Source: Actinomycetota bacterium (GTDB lineage Bacteria; Actinomycetota; Actinomycetes; Streptosporangiales; Streptosporangiaceae). Taken from it: a stretch of DNA of 15,336 bases. The notes below the pieces were generated by a model. It did no database searches and was not told the DNA's origin. It was given only the letters and a program-made list of their open reading frames with translations. Positions 1 to 7,084 of the stretch are shown in pieces (within the stretch, counting starts at the first letter, position 1; every line of letters begins with the position of its first letter). The translations under genes and the position numbers were made by a program. The stretch is taken from contig PLIQ01000565.1 in NCBI GenBank assembly GCA_003140115.1, positions 1 through 15,336 of the forward strand. The letters are read 5' to 3'.

Positions 1-24
1 CCGCGATTGCGTTGCGCATTTCCG

Positions 25-2367
25 CTACCTCATGCTGTCGTAGGCGATGATCCTGAGTTCGGAGCTGTAGCGCCGGCCCTGGCGGTCGGTGAGCCAGAGC
101 TGGTCGAGGTCGGGGAGCATCTCGGTGACGGTGAACTGGGCGTGGCCGGCGGCCTGGGTCTGGCGGATGTTCTTGGCGAGCAGGTTGACCAGGACGATGC
201 TGCGGAAGTCGGCGGCGGTGGGCTTGAGCTCGACCGGGACGCGGTAGAACACCCGCTCGGGCAGGCCGTGGTCCTGCCGCCAGCGCCGCGCGAGGCGGTA
301 GCGTTCTTGCTCGTCCTTGGCGAAGGCCCAGGACGAGTCCGTGACCTGGAACGTCCATTGCTCCCGGCTCAGCACGAACCGGTCGATGGTGATCCGCGGC
401 CGGTGCGCGGCCGGAGCGACCGGCTGGAACGCATCGGAGAGGGCGCCGGTCATCGCGTCCCCGATGACCTCGAAGAAGTCCAGTTCGGTGCCCGATGGCA
501 TGACCTGGACGACCAGGTCCTGGCCGCGGCGGGTGACGGTCATCGCGGCGCCGGGCAGGACGGTGTCCGACTCCGGCGGGTCGAACGAGTCGGTGATGGC
601 AGAGGACCAGTAGAGCTCACCTGGCCCCAGGATGTCTGAAGGCGGGTAGGTCCGGGACGTTACGGTCGGGTGGTCATTCGCGGGGATGGTGATGACCCGC
701 CGCGGGCCGCGGTCGGCGCGTTCGGCGGCGATGAGCGTGGCCCGGTCAGGGTGCTGGTCGGCGAAGCACCGGCCCGACAGGGTGTTGAGGGTTATGTGTA
801 GTTCGCCGAGGACCATCAGGAAGTTGCCGCGCTCCACCTCACCGGGAGAGGCCGCGGCGATCATGATGTCCGGTGAGTGCTGCCGGGCGCCGCCCCAGGC
901 GACCGGGTGTGCGGGGAAATACTCGGCGATCCTGGCGGCGATTGCGCCGACGCTGACCTGGTGCCTGTTGGGAGAGGACGGCGGCCCGAGCACCTGCTGC
1001 CAGCGCTCCTGCAGCTCAGCCATACTCGCCGTGGCGAGGTCGCCCACCCCTCGGCCGCTCCATCCGGCGGACAGATGCGGTGAGGCCATGGTGAGCAGTC
1101 GTTGAAGCGGCATGGGCGCGCCGCCGGTCCGGGCGCTCTCGCGGTCCAGCAGGTCCGCAAAGTATTCCTGGTACCTGGCCGTGATGTCGTTGACCAGCCA
1201 GCGGGCGCTGTCCAGGACCAGGCCAAGCGGCGCCGCTAGCGCCCGGGTCACCGCCGCGCCTACCTCCACCCGCACATCCCGCACCGTGTCCTGGTACACC
1301 AGCGTCCGGCCGGCGTAGTTTTCCCCCGCCCGGCGGGTAGCGGTCGATCCGGTGACCCGCTCGAAGGTCTCGGCCAGGGCTCCCAGCGCCCGCCGCAGCC
1401 CGGCCGGGTCCCCGTCCGCGGCGGCCACTGCGTCCCGCGCCCTTATCATCTGGTCCATTGGGTCGAGCGCCGCCGCCCGGGCACCGGGGTCAGCGATCAG
1501 CTCCAGCTTGTCCCGCAGCAGCCGTTCGGGCCAGGCATCAGCCGGGCCCTCCAGATCCATCCGCACCGCGCCGAGCTCGGCCAGCCGGGTGAGCATGCCC
1601 CGGGCCTCGGCGGTCCCGGCGGTCTCGAGCACGTCGCTCAGGGTGCGGCGGCCGTCGCACGCCTGGAGGATCCGCAGTTCGGCATCGGTGAGGACCACCG
1701 GCTTGCGGTGCGGGCGGTGCAGCACATTCCCGGCCAGGAACACCGACCGGGTCCGCCGGGGCCGTAGCCAGCCCGCCGCCCGCCCCTGCCCGGCGATCGC
1801 CGCCGCGAGCCTGTTGATCGCCCACACCTCGAAATACGTTCTCCGCCGCGCGATCAGCTCCTCTCCCGGCGCCACCACCAGGCCGGGACCGTCATCCCTC
1901 GCCCTCGCCCAGCCGACCGGACCGAAGAACCCGATCGTGTCGTTCTTGAGGCAGTACCGCTGCAGGTAACTCGCAATTACCAGCTCCCGGCCACGGTCCT
2001 TGGACCGCCGCGAAGTGCCTACGCCCGCGTCCTGCAGCCGTTGCGCCAGCCCGGGGTTCTGCCAGGTCAGCGCCTCCTGGAAGGCCGGATCGGCGTAGGT
2101 GTCGGCGATAGCGCGGGACAGTCGGCCGACAGCATCGGCATACACCTGGTCATACGCCGACCGCCCGGCCGGATCCGCGGTCGCCAGATCCGCGCTGCGC
2201 GCTACCGGCTCATCGCACAAGGCGAGCACCATCTCCGCGGGGAAACCAGCGCTCCGCACGCATATGTCCTGCCACACGCTCCATGTCGTTCCCGCCAGTG
2301 GGACCCGGTGCCTGGCCCCGGCGGCCGGCGGCGCTACGGCGGCCACACTCGCCCCACCATGTGTCAT
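25..2367 (-). CDS. LanB-type lantibiotic dehydratase, glutamylation domain only (copy 1)
   Basis: This 780-residue protein belongs to the lantibiotic dehydratase N-terminal family, which transfers an amino acid (Glu in known LanBs) from aminoacyl-tRNA to a peptide. Family signatures are visible: TWSVW and RSAGFP near residues 28-43, WQNPGLAQR at 102-110, SRRSKDR at 119-125, then YLQRYCLKN and GFFGPVGW at about 134-153. A C-terminal stretch reads RVPVELKP, EMLPDLDQLWLTD and YSSELRIIAYD. The protein stops where the glutamylation region normally ends, so the roughly 300-residue elimination domain of full LanBs is absent, as in split thiopeptide enzymes and peptide aminoacyl-tRNA ligases. I chose the ATG at 2367 because its MT start matches that of the paralogue at 11744 and AAGGA lies 13 nt upstream. 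A GTG at 2397 would add 10 residues, with an in-frame stop just before it. An Ala/Pro-rich insert at about residues 5-18 is missing from copy 2. Family assignment is sure; substrate and added amino acid are unknown. Confidence 0.93.
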   Translation of the reverse strand: MTHGGASVAAVAPPAAGARHRVPLAGTTWSVWQDICVRSAGFPAEMVLALCDEPVARSADLATADPAGRSAYDQVYADAVGRLSRAIADTYADPAFQEALTWQNPGLAQRLQDAGVGTSRRSKDRGRELVIASYLQRYCLKNDTIGFFGPVGWARARDDGPGLVVAPGEELIARRRTYFEVWAINRLAAAIAGQGRAAGWLRPRRTRSVFLAGNVLHRPHRKPVVLTDAELRILQACDGRRTLSDVLETAGTAEARGMLTRLAELGAVRMDLEGPADAWPERLLRDKLELIADPGARAAALDPMDQMIRARDAVAAADGDPAGLRRALGALAETFERVTGSTATRRAGENYAGRTLVYQDTVRDVRVEVGAAVTRALAAPLGLVLDSARWLVNDITARYQEYFADLLDRESARTGGAPMPLQRLLTMASPHLSAGWSGRGVGDLATASMAELQERWQQVLGPPSSPNRHQVSVGAIAARIAEYFPAHPVAWGGARQHSPDIMIAAASPGEVERGNFLMVLGELHITLNTLSGRCFADQHPDRATLIAAERADRGPRRVITIPANDHPTVTSRTYPPSDILGPGELYWSSAITDSFDPPESDTVLPGAAMTVTRRGQDLVVQVMPSGTELDFFEVIGDAMTGALSDAFQPVAPAAHRPRITIDRFVLSREQWTFQVTDSSWAFAKDEQERYRLARRWRQDHGLPERVFYRVPVELKPTAADFRSIVLVNLLAKNIRQTQAAGHAQFTVTEMLPDLDQLWLTDRQGRRYSSELRIIAYDSMR

Positions 2368-2538
2368 TGCCGGCCTGTCCTTACCCTCGGCAGCCACTTA
2401 AACGGCGAAAGCCTTCCCCAGCGTGCCAGCCACGCACTGTGGCCCCCACCTTGCCGATTGCGCATGCGAGGCGACCGCAGGTCCCGGCGGCAATCTCGAA
2501 GGAGCCTGGCCGCGCTGCGCCTGGGAGGCTATCGAAGC
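2368..2538. promoter_or_regulatory. Divergent control region, lanB copy 1 / hydrolase-like gene
   Basis: This is the 171-nt gap between two divergent genes and must hold both promoters. Positions 2416-2465 align without gaps to 11747-11796, upstream of lanB copy 2, with 41 of 50 bases identical by hand alignment. In copy 1 about 50 extra bases separate this block from the start codon. The block ends in a palindromic hexamer, GCATGC at 2462-2467, which aligns with GTATAC at 11793-11798. The hydrolase-like gene has a strong ribosome binding site, GGGAGG at 2523-2528. I see no confident -10/-35 pair. Confidence 0.55.
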
Positions 2539-3342
2539 GTGACTAATCCCCTTGCCGATGACGGCGACATGATTGTCAGGCAGATCGTTGCTGGCGCTAC
2601 CAAGCCGGTCCTGGTCGCCGATTTCCAGGCTTTCTCCTCGGCGCCCCGGCTCAGCCACCTGGTGAGCGACCGGGCCGAAGGCCGGCCGGTGTACCAGGTC
2701 GATCCGCTCGAGGCGCTGTCCCAGGACCGGCCCTACATATCCCTGGCGGACCTGGCTGCCGAAGCCGTCGGGTCGTTTGGGCGCTCCCAGCCCGCTGACG
2801 GTCCTGCCTTCGTCATCGGCTACTGCAGCGCCGCTGCCCTGGCCGTGCACATCGCGGCGCTGCTGGCGCGCACGCGCGAGGCAACCGCCGTCCTGCTGCG
2901 GCCGACATGGCCCGACACCGACACCGTCAAAGCCAACTTCGCGACGCTGGCCGCCAACCTAGGTGCGCGCCAGTTGGCGTGCCCTGAGCTTGATGACGAT
3001 CCTGATCACTGCGTGCTGCTCATGGAAAAGCTACTGAGCGCCGGGCTAAAGACTCTGGTCACCAGTCAAGGGCTGGACGCGTCGGCCGAGACCTTCGGTG
3101 AGCTGCTGCTCACGTACCGATCGTGGCTGGCGTTCTTGCTGGCCTGCCGGAACGATTCGGTGGCTGGCGGGGCGGGCGAGACCATCGCAGTGAAGGTGCT
3201 GACCGAAGCCCCCGACGGCGTCATCGTTCCCGGCCTGCCTGCCGGCCAGGTCGAAGTCTGGCCGTTGCCAGCCCTTGACGAGGACAATCCGATCACCCCG
3301 GCCGTCGCCGAACTCCTGGTCGCGCAGATCGCGGGTAGCTGA
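2539..3342 (+). CDS. Alpha/beta-hydrolase (thioesterase)-like protein with atypical catalytic residues
   Basis: This 267-residue protein resembles the thioesterase branch of alpha/beta hydrolases. It has an N-terminal strand (PVLVADFQAF, about 23-32), a YISLADLAAEAV segment (66-77) like the part before the nucleophile in NRPS thioesterases, and a nucleophile elbow VIGYCSAAALAVHIAALL at 92-109. The residue at the usual Ser position of GxSxG is Cys96. No His occurs after residue 157, so the C-terminal catalytic His appears missing. The protein may be a pseudo-hydrolase or an acyl carrier/scaffold rather than a hydrolase. The GTG start is supported by GGGAGG 10 nt upstream; an ATG at 2569 is the alternative. 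The frame is open much further upstream, but that part overlaps the divergent lanB. It converges on the SARP gene with a 13-nt gap. Family membership is moderately sure; no specific function can be named. Confidence 0.72.
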   Translation: MTNPLADDGDMIVRQIVAGATKPVLVADFQAFSSAPRLSHLVSDRAEGRPVYQVDPLEALSQDRPYISLADLAAEAVGSFGRSQPADGPAFVIGYCSAAALAVHIAALLARTREATAVLLRPTWPDTDTVKANFATLAANLGARQLACPELDDDPDHCVLLMEKLLSAGLKTLVTSQGLDASAETFGELLLTYRSWLAFLLACRNDSVAGGAGETIAVKVLTEAPDGVIVPGLPAGQVEVWPLPALDEDNPITPAVAELLVAQIAGS

Positions 3343-3355
3343 GCCGCAGCCCGGG

Positions 3356-4171
3356 TCACGATCCTCCCCGGTCCTGGGTGAGGAAAGTATCCATGTCCTC
3401 GGTCAGATCGCCGGACAGGATGGCCTGCTGCAGTCGCCGTATCCAAGGGCTGGGGTCGATGCCTAGCTCGTCGCCGAGTATGGTGCGAAGTTGCTGGAAC
3501 GCATCCAGCGCCCGGGCGACATGGCCTGCCCGGTAGAGGGCTATCATCAGGAACCCCCGGAAGTTCTCGTTCATGGGATGCTGGGCGGCCAGCATCGTCA
3601 GTTCCCCCAGTATGTCGCCGTGCCGGTGCAGGGCAAGGTCGGCCTGGATACGGCGTTCGAGCACGCCAAGTCGCGTTTCCTCAAGTGAGGCCGCCTCGGT
3701 TTCCAGGATCCGTCCTTGCCGGACATCGACCAGCGCGGGCCCGCGCCACAGGTCAAGCGCACGCCCCAGCAAGTCGGAGACGGCTTGCGGATCTCCCGCC
3801 TCCGCCGCCTCGCGCCCGGCTCGCGCGAGGCGGCGGAACTCCTCGACGTCGGTACTGCATTCAAGCTGGTACCCCGAGTGCCGCGTGCGGAGCAACTCGC
3901 TAGCGACACGCTCGCGCGGGGTGTCCACCGCGAGGCTGCTGCGCAGATGGAAGATGTAGGTCTGAAGCGTGGTAGCCGAACTGCGCGGCGGGTGGTCACC
4001 CCACAACTCCTCGATCACGGTGGAGACGGTGACGATCCGCCCGGCATTCAGGGCGAGCAGCGCCAGCACCTCGCGCTGCTTGGCTGCGTTCAGCGTGACG
4101 GTGCGGGTCCCCAAGGACGCGGACAGCGGGCCTAGTAGCTGGATGCTTATCAGCGCGGAATCCAATACCAT
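3356..4171 (-). CDS. SARP family transcriptional activator (wHTH-BTAD)
   Basis: This 271-residue protein is a small Streptomyces antibiotic regulatory protein. An OmpR-like winged helix spans about residues 8-103, with the typical LNAAKQREVLALLALNAGR and VIEELWGDHPPRS segments and the HSGYQLE wing at 98-104. A bacterial transcriptional activation domain follows at about 108-253 (VEEFRRLARAGREA, LWRGPALVDV, ALYRAGHVARALDAFQQLR, LGDELGIDPSPWIRRLQQAIL). No ATPase or TPR extension is present, so it is a small cluster-situated SARP rather than an AfsR-type large one. The ATG at 4171 is preceded by AAAAGGG a few bases upstream. SARPs bind direct repeats near promoters and usually activate their own cluster; the nosiheptide thiopeptide cluster has one (NosP). 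The gene is divergent from the SagB-type gene across a 364-nt gap, the likeliest place for its targets. It is the only pathway-type regulator here. Confidence 0.95.
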   Translation of the reverse strand: MVLDSALISIQLLGPLSASLGTRTVTLNAAKQREVLALLALNAGRIVTVSTVIEELWGDHPPRSSATTLQTYIFHLRSSLAVDTPRERVASELLRTRHSGYQLECSTDVEEFRRLARAGREAAEAGDPQAVSDLLGRALDLWRGPALVDVRQGRILETEAASLEETRLGVLERRIQADLALHRHGDILGELTMLAAQHPMNENFRGFLMIALYRAGHVARALDAFQQLRTILGDELGIDPSPWIRRLQQAILSGDLTEDMDTFLTQDRGGS

Positions 4172-4382
4172 CGCATCCCTTTTGGTAGTGCGTGTCCCCC
4201 ATTGCCTTGAGCATGCGCCACGAGGTGGCCGTAGTTCCAGTTACCTCGTCATGACCGGCACTATGAAAGATTCATGCTGAGATCGTGATGCCGTACCTGG
4301 TGATCGCATGACAAGGGTCTTCATGGGCCATTAATCTCGAAGAAGTGAAATCCTCACTACCGTGACGGCGCTGGCTGATGCA

Positions 4383-4397
4383 GCCTAGCTGCTAGGC
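4383..4397. promoter_or_regulatory. Perfect 15-bp palindrome, possible operator
   Basis: GCCTAGC and GCTAGGC form a perfect 7-bp inverted repeat around a single T. This is the size and symmetry of a dimeric regulator site. It lies about 140 nt upstream of the SagB-type start and abuts the stem-loop at 4397-4438. No regulator can be assigned; SARPs prefer direct repeats, so a second factor is possible. Confidence 0.4.
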
Positions 4398-4438
4398 CAG
4401 AACCCGCTCGGATGGCCGGTACGAGCGAGCCGTTCTGG
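4397..4438 (+). repeat. Imperfect stem-loop upstream of the SagB-type gene
   Basis: CCAGAAC (4397-4403) pairs with GTTCTGG (4432-4438). Inside it, CGCTCG (4405-4410) pairs with CGAGCG (4422-4427). An asymmetric 1/4-nt internal loop separates the two helices and the apical loop is 11 nt. It could act in DNA as a binding site or in RNA as a leader hairpin if transcription starts near 4340. There is no T-run after it, so it is not a classical terminator. Confidence 0.4.
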
Positions 4439-4535
4439 CGTTACCCCCGCGCACAAGCAGGGTAACCTGCGGGCCCGCGGGCGCTACGTCTCGATGTCGT
4501 CGTTACGGTCCCGACCCCCGATCTAGGGCACGATA

Positions 4536-6251
4536 GTGACAGCTGATGACAGTGGCTCCGCCGCGGCGAGAGTACGTGAGCTGTGGTCTCTCCGTGAAGA
4601 CGTGAGCCTAGAGGGAGACCCGTTCCGCGACCCGGTACGGTTGCGCGGTCGCTGGGGCGACATCACGATCCCGCGGTCGTCACCGCTGGTACGCGAAACG
4701 CTGTACCGCATGGGCCTGGGACCCATCTCGCTGGAGAATGCGACCAGCGCGGCAGCGATGCCGGCCAGGGGAACCCCGTGGGACGCGGCCGAGGTGCGGG
4801 CGCAGGTGATCGAGCTGCGCAGCGTGCTCGACCGCCTGCAACCGCTGATCGTCCGGTCGCTCGCACAGAAATCGGGCCAGCCGCTGCTGTCCGTGGTGCC
4901 GCTCACCATGCGATCCCGGTTTTATCCCGTTCCGCTCGCCGCCGCAGCGCCGTTCCGGCTGTCCGTCTATGCCTGCCTGCGGGCGGATGGACGCGAGTAC
5001 AGCATTGAATCGCCACTGTCGCTGCACCGTGTGGTGCTGCACCGCGCCGCGGCGATGCGACTCATCGCGCCGTTGGCCAGTCCGATTACCCCGGCCGCGT
5101 TCACGGCCGCCCTGTCACGCGCCGAGCCCGCCGCCGAGCGGGTGCTTGAATACCTCGCCGCCGCGGGCATGGTCGTGGGCGCCCAGGGAGCGGGAAACAC
5201 CTCGGTCTTTGCCGAAGACCTGGACACCGCCGTCGTCGGCTGGTCGCCAGTTGAGATGATGTTTCATGTCCGCAGCACTCTGGGACGGCATGATCACAAT
5301 TTCGGCGTCACCTACCCGGCCGGGACCACTCGTCCGGTCGAACCGGTGGTCAAGCCGCAGGCGAGTCGGTACATACCGCTGAGCAGGCCACGCTGGGAAG
5401 ACATGCGCCGGAGCGACCCGCCGGTGGTGGTCGCCATGGAGGCCCGGCGCTCGGCTCGCCGTTATGCGGGGAGCCCGATAACGGCCGCGCAGCTCGGCGA
5501 CCTCCTGTACCGGACGGCCAGGGTACGTTCGCTGATCACCGCGGCGCCCGGCGGGCAGGACCCTCCCGACGTACCTGCCAGCGGCACGCCGTACAGCGAC
5601 CGCCCGTATCCCAGCGGCGGTGCCTGCTACGAGCTTGAGCTCTACCTCACGGTCGCCAATTGCACGGGGCTCGCCAGTGGCGTATACCACTACGACCCGC
5701 TCGGGCACCGGCTCGAACCGGTCAGCGCGGATCGCGCGGCGGCTGACGAACTGCTGAGCGCTGCTTGCATGACCGCGGCGCTTGACGGCCCCGCACAGGT
5801 CCTGATCAGCATGACGGCACGTTTCCGGCGGCTGTCCTGGCGATACGAAGGGCTGGCCTACCGGCTGGTGCTCATGCACGTCGGCGTACTGATGCAGAAC
5901 CTGTACATAGCCTGCGCGGCGATGGGACTCGCGCCCTGCGCCCTGGACGCAGTGGACATCGACGTGGCCGCCCGCGCCTTCGGCGCCGACTGGCGCACCG
6001 AACCCTGTATCGGTCAGTTCCTGGTGGGCGGCCAGCCCGACGTCCACCGCGCGCACTTATCTCGAATATTGCTGAATATGCCGCGTTTGTGGACTGTACC
6101 CACCTCGGCCATCATGATGATCCCATGGAAGCGAACTGGGCGGGCAGGCTCCGCTGCCGGATATTCCTCCCCGATCAATCTGAGGCCACGTTCGCCAAGC
6201 GCGGGTTTACCGCGCCGGATGCCACCCGTCAGGCCAATATTGAAAAGGTAG
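4536..6251 (+). CDS. SagB/ThcOx-type FMN-dependent dehydrogenase
   Basis: This protein belongs to the SagB-type dehydrogenases, which in thiazole/oxazole peptides and thiopeptides oxidise azolines to azoles with FMN. It has 571 residues as annotated. An N-terminal family region (about 1-290) contains LWSLREDVSLEGD and the typical GPISLENA (62-69). The nitroreductase-fold domain spans about 296-500: EARRSARRYAGSPIT (302-316), AQLGDLLYRTARVRS (318-332), YPSGGACYELELY (358-370), GVYHYDPL (382-389), RYEGLAYRLVLMHVGVLMQN (436-455) and IGQFLVGG (492-499). Where family members usually carry a Lys-Tyr pair, this protein has Arg436-Tyr437. The GTG start has AGGG 7 nt upstream. The last ~70 residues lie past the domain, have unusual codon use with TTA codons at 6057 and 6207, and overlap the next gene by 127 nt, so this tail may be non-functional or a frame artefact. 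It is probably co-transcribed with DUF1702. Family is sure; substrate unknown, and no YcaO partner is visible. Confidence 0.9.
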   Translation: MTADDSGSAAARVRELWSLREDVSLEGDPFRDPVRLRGRWGDITIPRSSPLVRETLYRMGLGPISLENATSAAAMPARGTPWDAAEVRAQVIELRSVLDRLQPLIVRSLAQKSGQPLLSVVPLTMRSRFYPVPLAAAAPFRLSVYACLRADGREYSIESPLSLHRVVLHRAAAMRLIAPLASPITPAAFTAALSRAEPAAERVLEYLAAAGMVVGAQGAGNTSVFAEDLDTAVVGWSPVEMMFHVRSTLGRHDHNFGVTYPAGTTRPVEPVVKPQASRYIPLSRPRWEDMRRSDPPVVVAMEARRSARRYAGSPITAAQLGDLLYRTARVRSLITAAPGGQDPPDVPASGTPYSDRPYPSGGACYELELYLTVANCTGLASGVYHYDPLGHRLEPVSADRAAADELLSAACMTAALDGPAQVLISMTARFRRLSWRYEGLAYRLVLMHVGVLMQNLYIACAAMGLAPCALDAVDIDVAARAFGADWRTEPCIGQFLVGGQPDVHRAHLSRILLNMPRLWTVPTSAIMMIPWKRTGRAGSAAGYSSPINLRPRSPSAGLPRRMPPVRPILKR

Positions 6252-7081
6252 GACGCATATTCCTGGAGGGCTTTGAATACGGGATGGCCGGCCAGCACCT
6301 AGCCGATATCGAGTCTTCGCTCGAGACGGTGGAGCCAGCCTTCCGCGGATTTGCCTATGAAGGCTGCACGATGGCGCTCGCGGTACGCGACGGGATCCGC
6401 CCCGCCGGACGCCACTGGGTTCGTGACCTGTTGGCCAGCAGGGGGGCCAATCACGTCTACATGGCCTACATCGGGGTGGGCTGGGCCATGGCGCGGCTGC
6501 CCAAGCTGCGCTGGCGCGCGATCGAACCGCACGACCCGCTGCTGCGCTGGCTGGCCCTTGACGGTTACGGCTTCCATCAGGCCTACTTCCACACCAAGCA
6601 GTACGTCTGGCAGCAGCATCAGGCCCCGATTCCGGGATGGGAGCCTGCCGGATACGCCAACCGTGTCGTCGATCAGGGCATCGGTCGCGCGCTCTGGTTC
6701 GTCAACGGATCAGATGTCCAGGGGGTCGCCACCACCATCGAGGCATTCCCGCAATCCCGCCGGGCCGACTTGTGGAGCGGAGCGGCCTTGGCCAGCGTAT
6801 ACGCCGGCGGGGCCGACGCCGGGGAGCTGTCGGACATGGTCCGGCTTGCCGGACCCTACCGGTCGCACGCTGCTCAGGGTGCCGCGTTCGCGGCCAAGGC
6901 GCGCTTGCTCGCTGGCCTGGTAACGCCCGGCACGGAACTCGGCGTCAAGGTGCACTGCGACATGTCCGTCGAGGAGGCCGCGGCAGTAACCGACGAGGCC
7001 CTCGACGGGCTGCCCTCGCAGGACAGCAACGTCCCCAGGTTTGAGATGTGGCGGGAGCGGATCAGGAAGCGCTTCGAGTAA
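6125..7081 (+). CDS. DUF1702 family protein
   Basis: This 318-residue protein matches the DUF1702 family, members of which are often annotated as enediyne biosynthesis proteins; their biochemical role is not established. Recognisable blocks are FAKRGF (23-28), RGFAYEGCTMALAV (74-87), HVYMAYIGVGWAMARLP (110-126), DPLLRWLALDGYGFHQAYF (137-155), GIGRALWFVNGSDVQGVA (185-202) and WSGAALASVYAGGAD (217-231). No signal peptide or membrane segment is obvious. I chose ATG 6125 because family-like sequence starts soon after it; a GTG at 6089 is the alternative. Neither has a good ribosome binding site, and the start lies inside the end of the SagB-type frame, which suggests translational coupling or an annotation problem there. 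Its stop is 3 nt from that of the convergent SDR gene. Pairing with SagB and LanB proteins suggests a tailoring or structural role in the same pathway. Confidence 0.85.
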   Translation: MEANWAGRLRCRIFLPDQSEATFAKRGFTAPDATRQANIEKVGRIFLEGFEYGMAGQHLADIESSLETVEPAFRGFAYEGCTMALAVRDGIRPAGRHWVRDLLASRGANHVYMAYIGVGWAMARLPKLRWRAIEPHDPLLRWLALDGYGFHQAYFHTKQYVWQQHQAPIPGWEPAGYANRVVDQGIGRALWFVNGSDVQGVATTIEAFPQSRRADLWSGAALASVYAGGADAGELSDMVRLAGPYRSHAAQGAAFAAKARLLAGLVTPGTELGVKVHCDMSVEEAAAVTDEALDGLPSQDSNVPRFEMWRERIRKRFE

Positions 7082-7084
7082 GCG

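Larger units (their letters stand above)
4172..4535. promoter_or_regulatory. Divergent SARP / SagB control region with several dyads
   Basis: This is the longest non-coding stretch in the window (364 nt), with a clearly lower GC content around 4230-4360. Visible structure includes the inverted repeat ATGAA-AGA-TTCAT (4263-4275) and a near-repeat GATCGTGATG / GATCGCATG whose copies start 21 nt apart (4281 and 4302). Another inverted repeat is AGTGA-AATCC-TCACT (4344-4358), followed by a perfect 15-bp palindrome (4383-4397), a long stem-loop (4397-4438) and GCAGG-GTAA-CCTGC (4457-4470). A weak promoter candidate for the SagB-type gene is ATGACA (4308-4313), 17 nt, TTAATC (4331-4336), which would leave a leader of roughly 190 nt. 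AGGG at 4525-4528 serves the GTG start at 4536. Only peptides of under 10 codons are seen, such as one at 4251-4280, so no precursor peptide is supported. Confidence 0.6.

Noticed and set aside
2041..2538. Upstream extension of the hydrolase-like reading frame
   Set aside because: It is antisense to the 5' part of lanB copy 1 and shows no family similarity; GTG 2539 has a strong GGGAGG site and the family-like sequence starts after it.
4251..4334. Two mini-ORFs of 8-9 codons (4251-4280 and 4308-4334) as possible peptides or an attenuator
   Set aside because: Neither has a ribosome binding site, and both are too short and undistinguished for a RiPP precursor.
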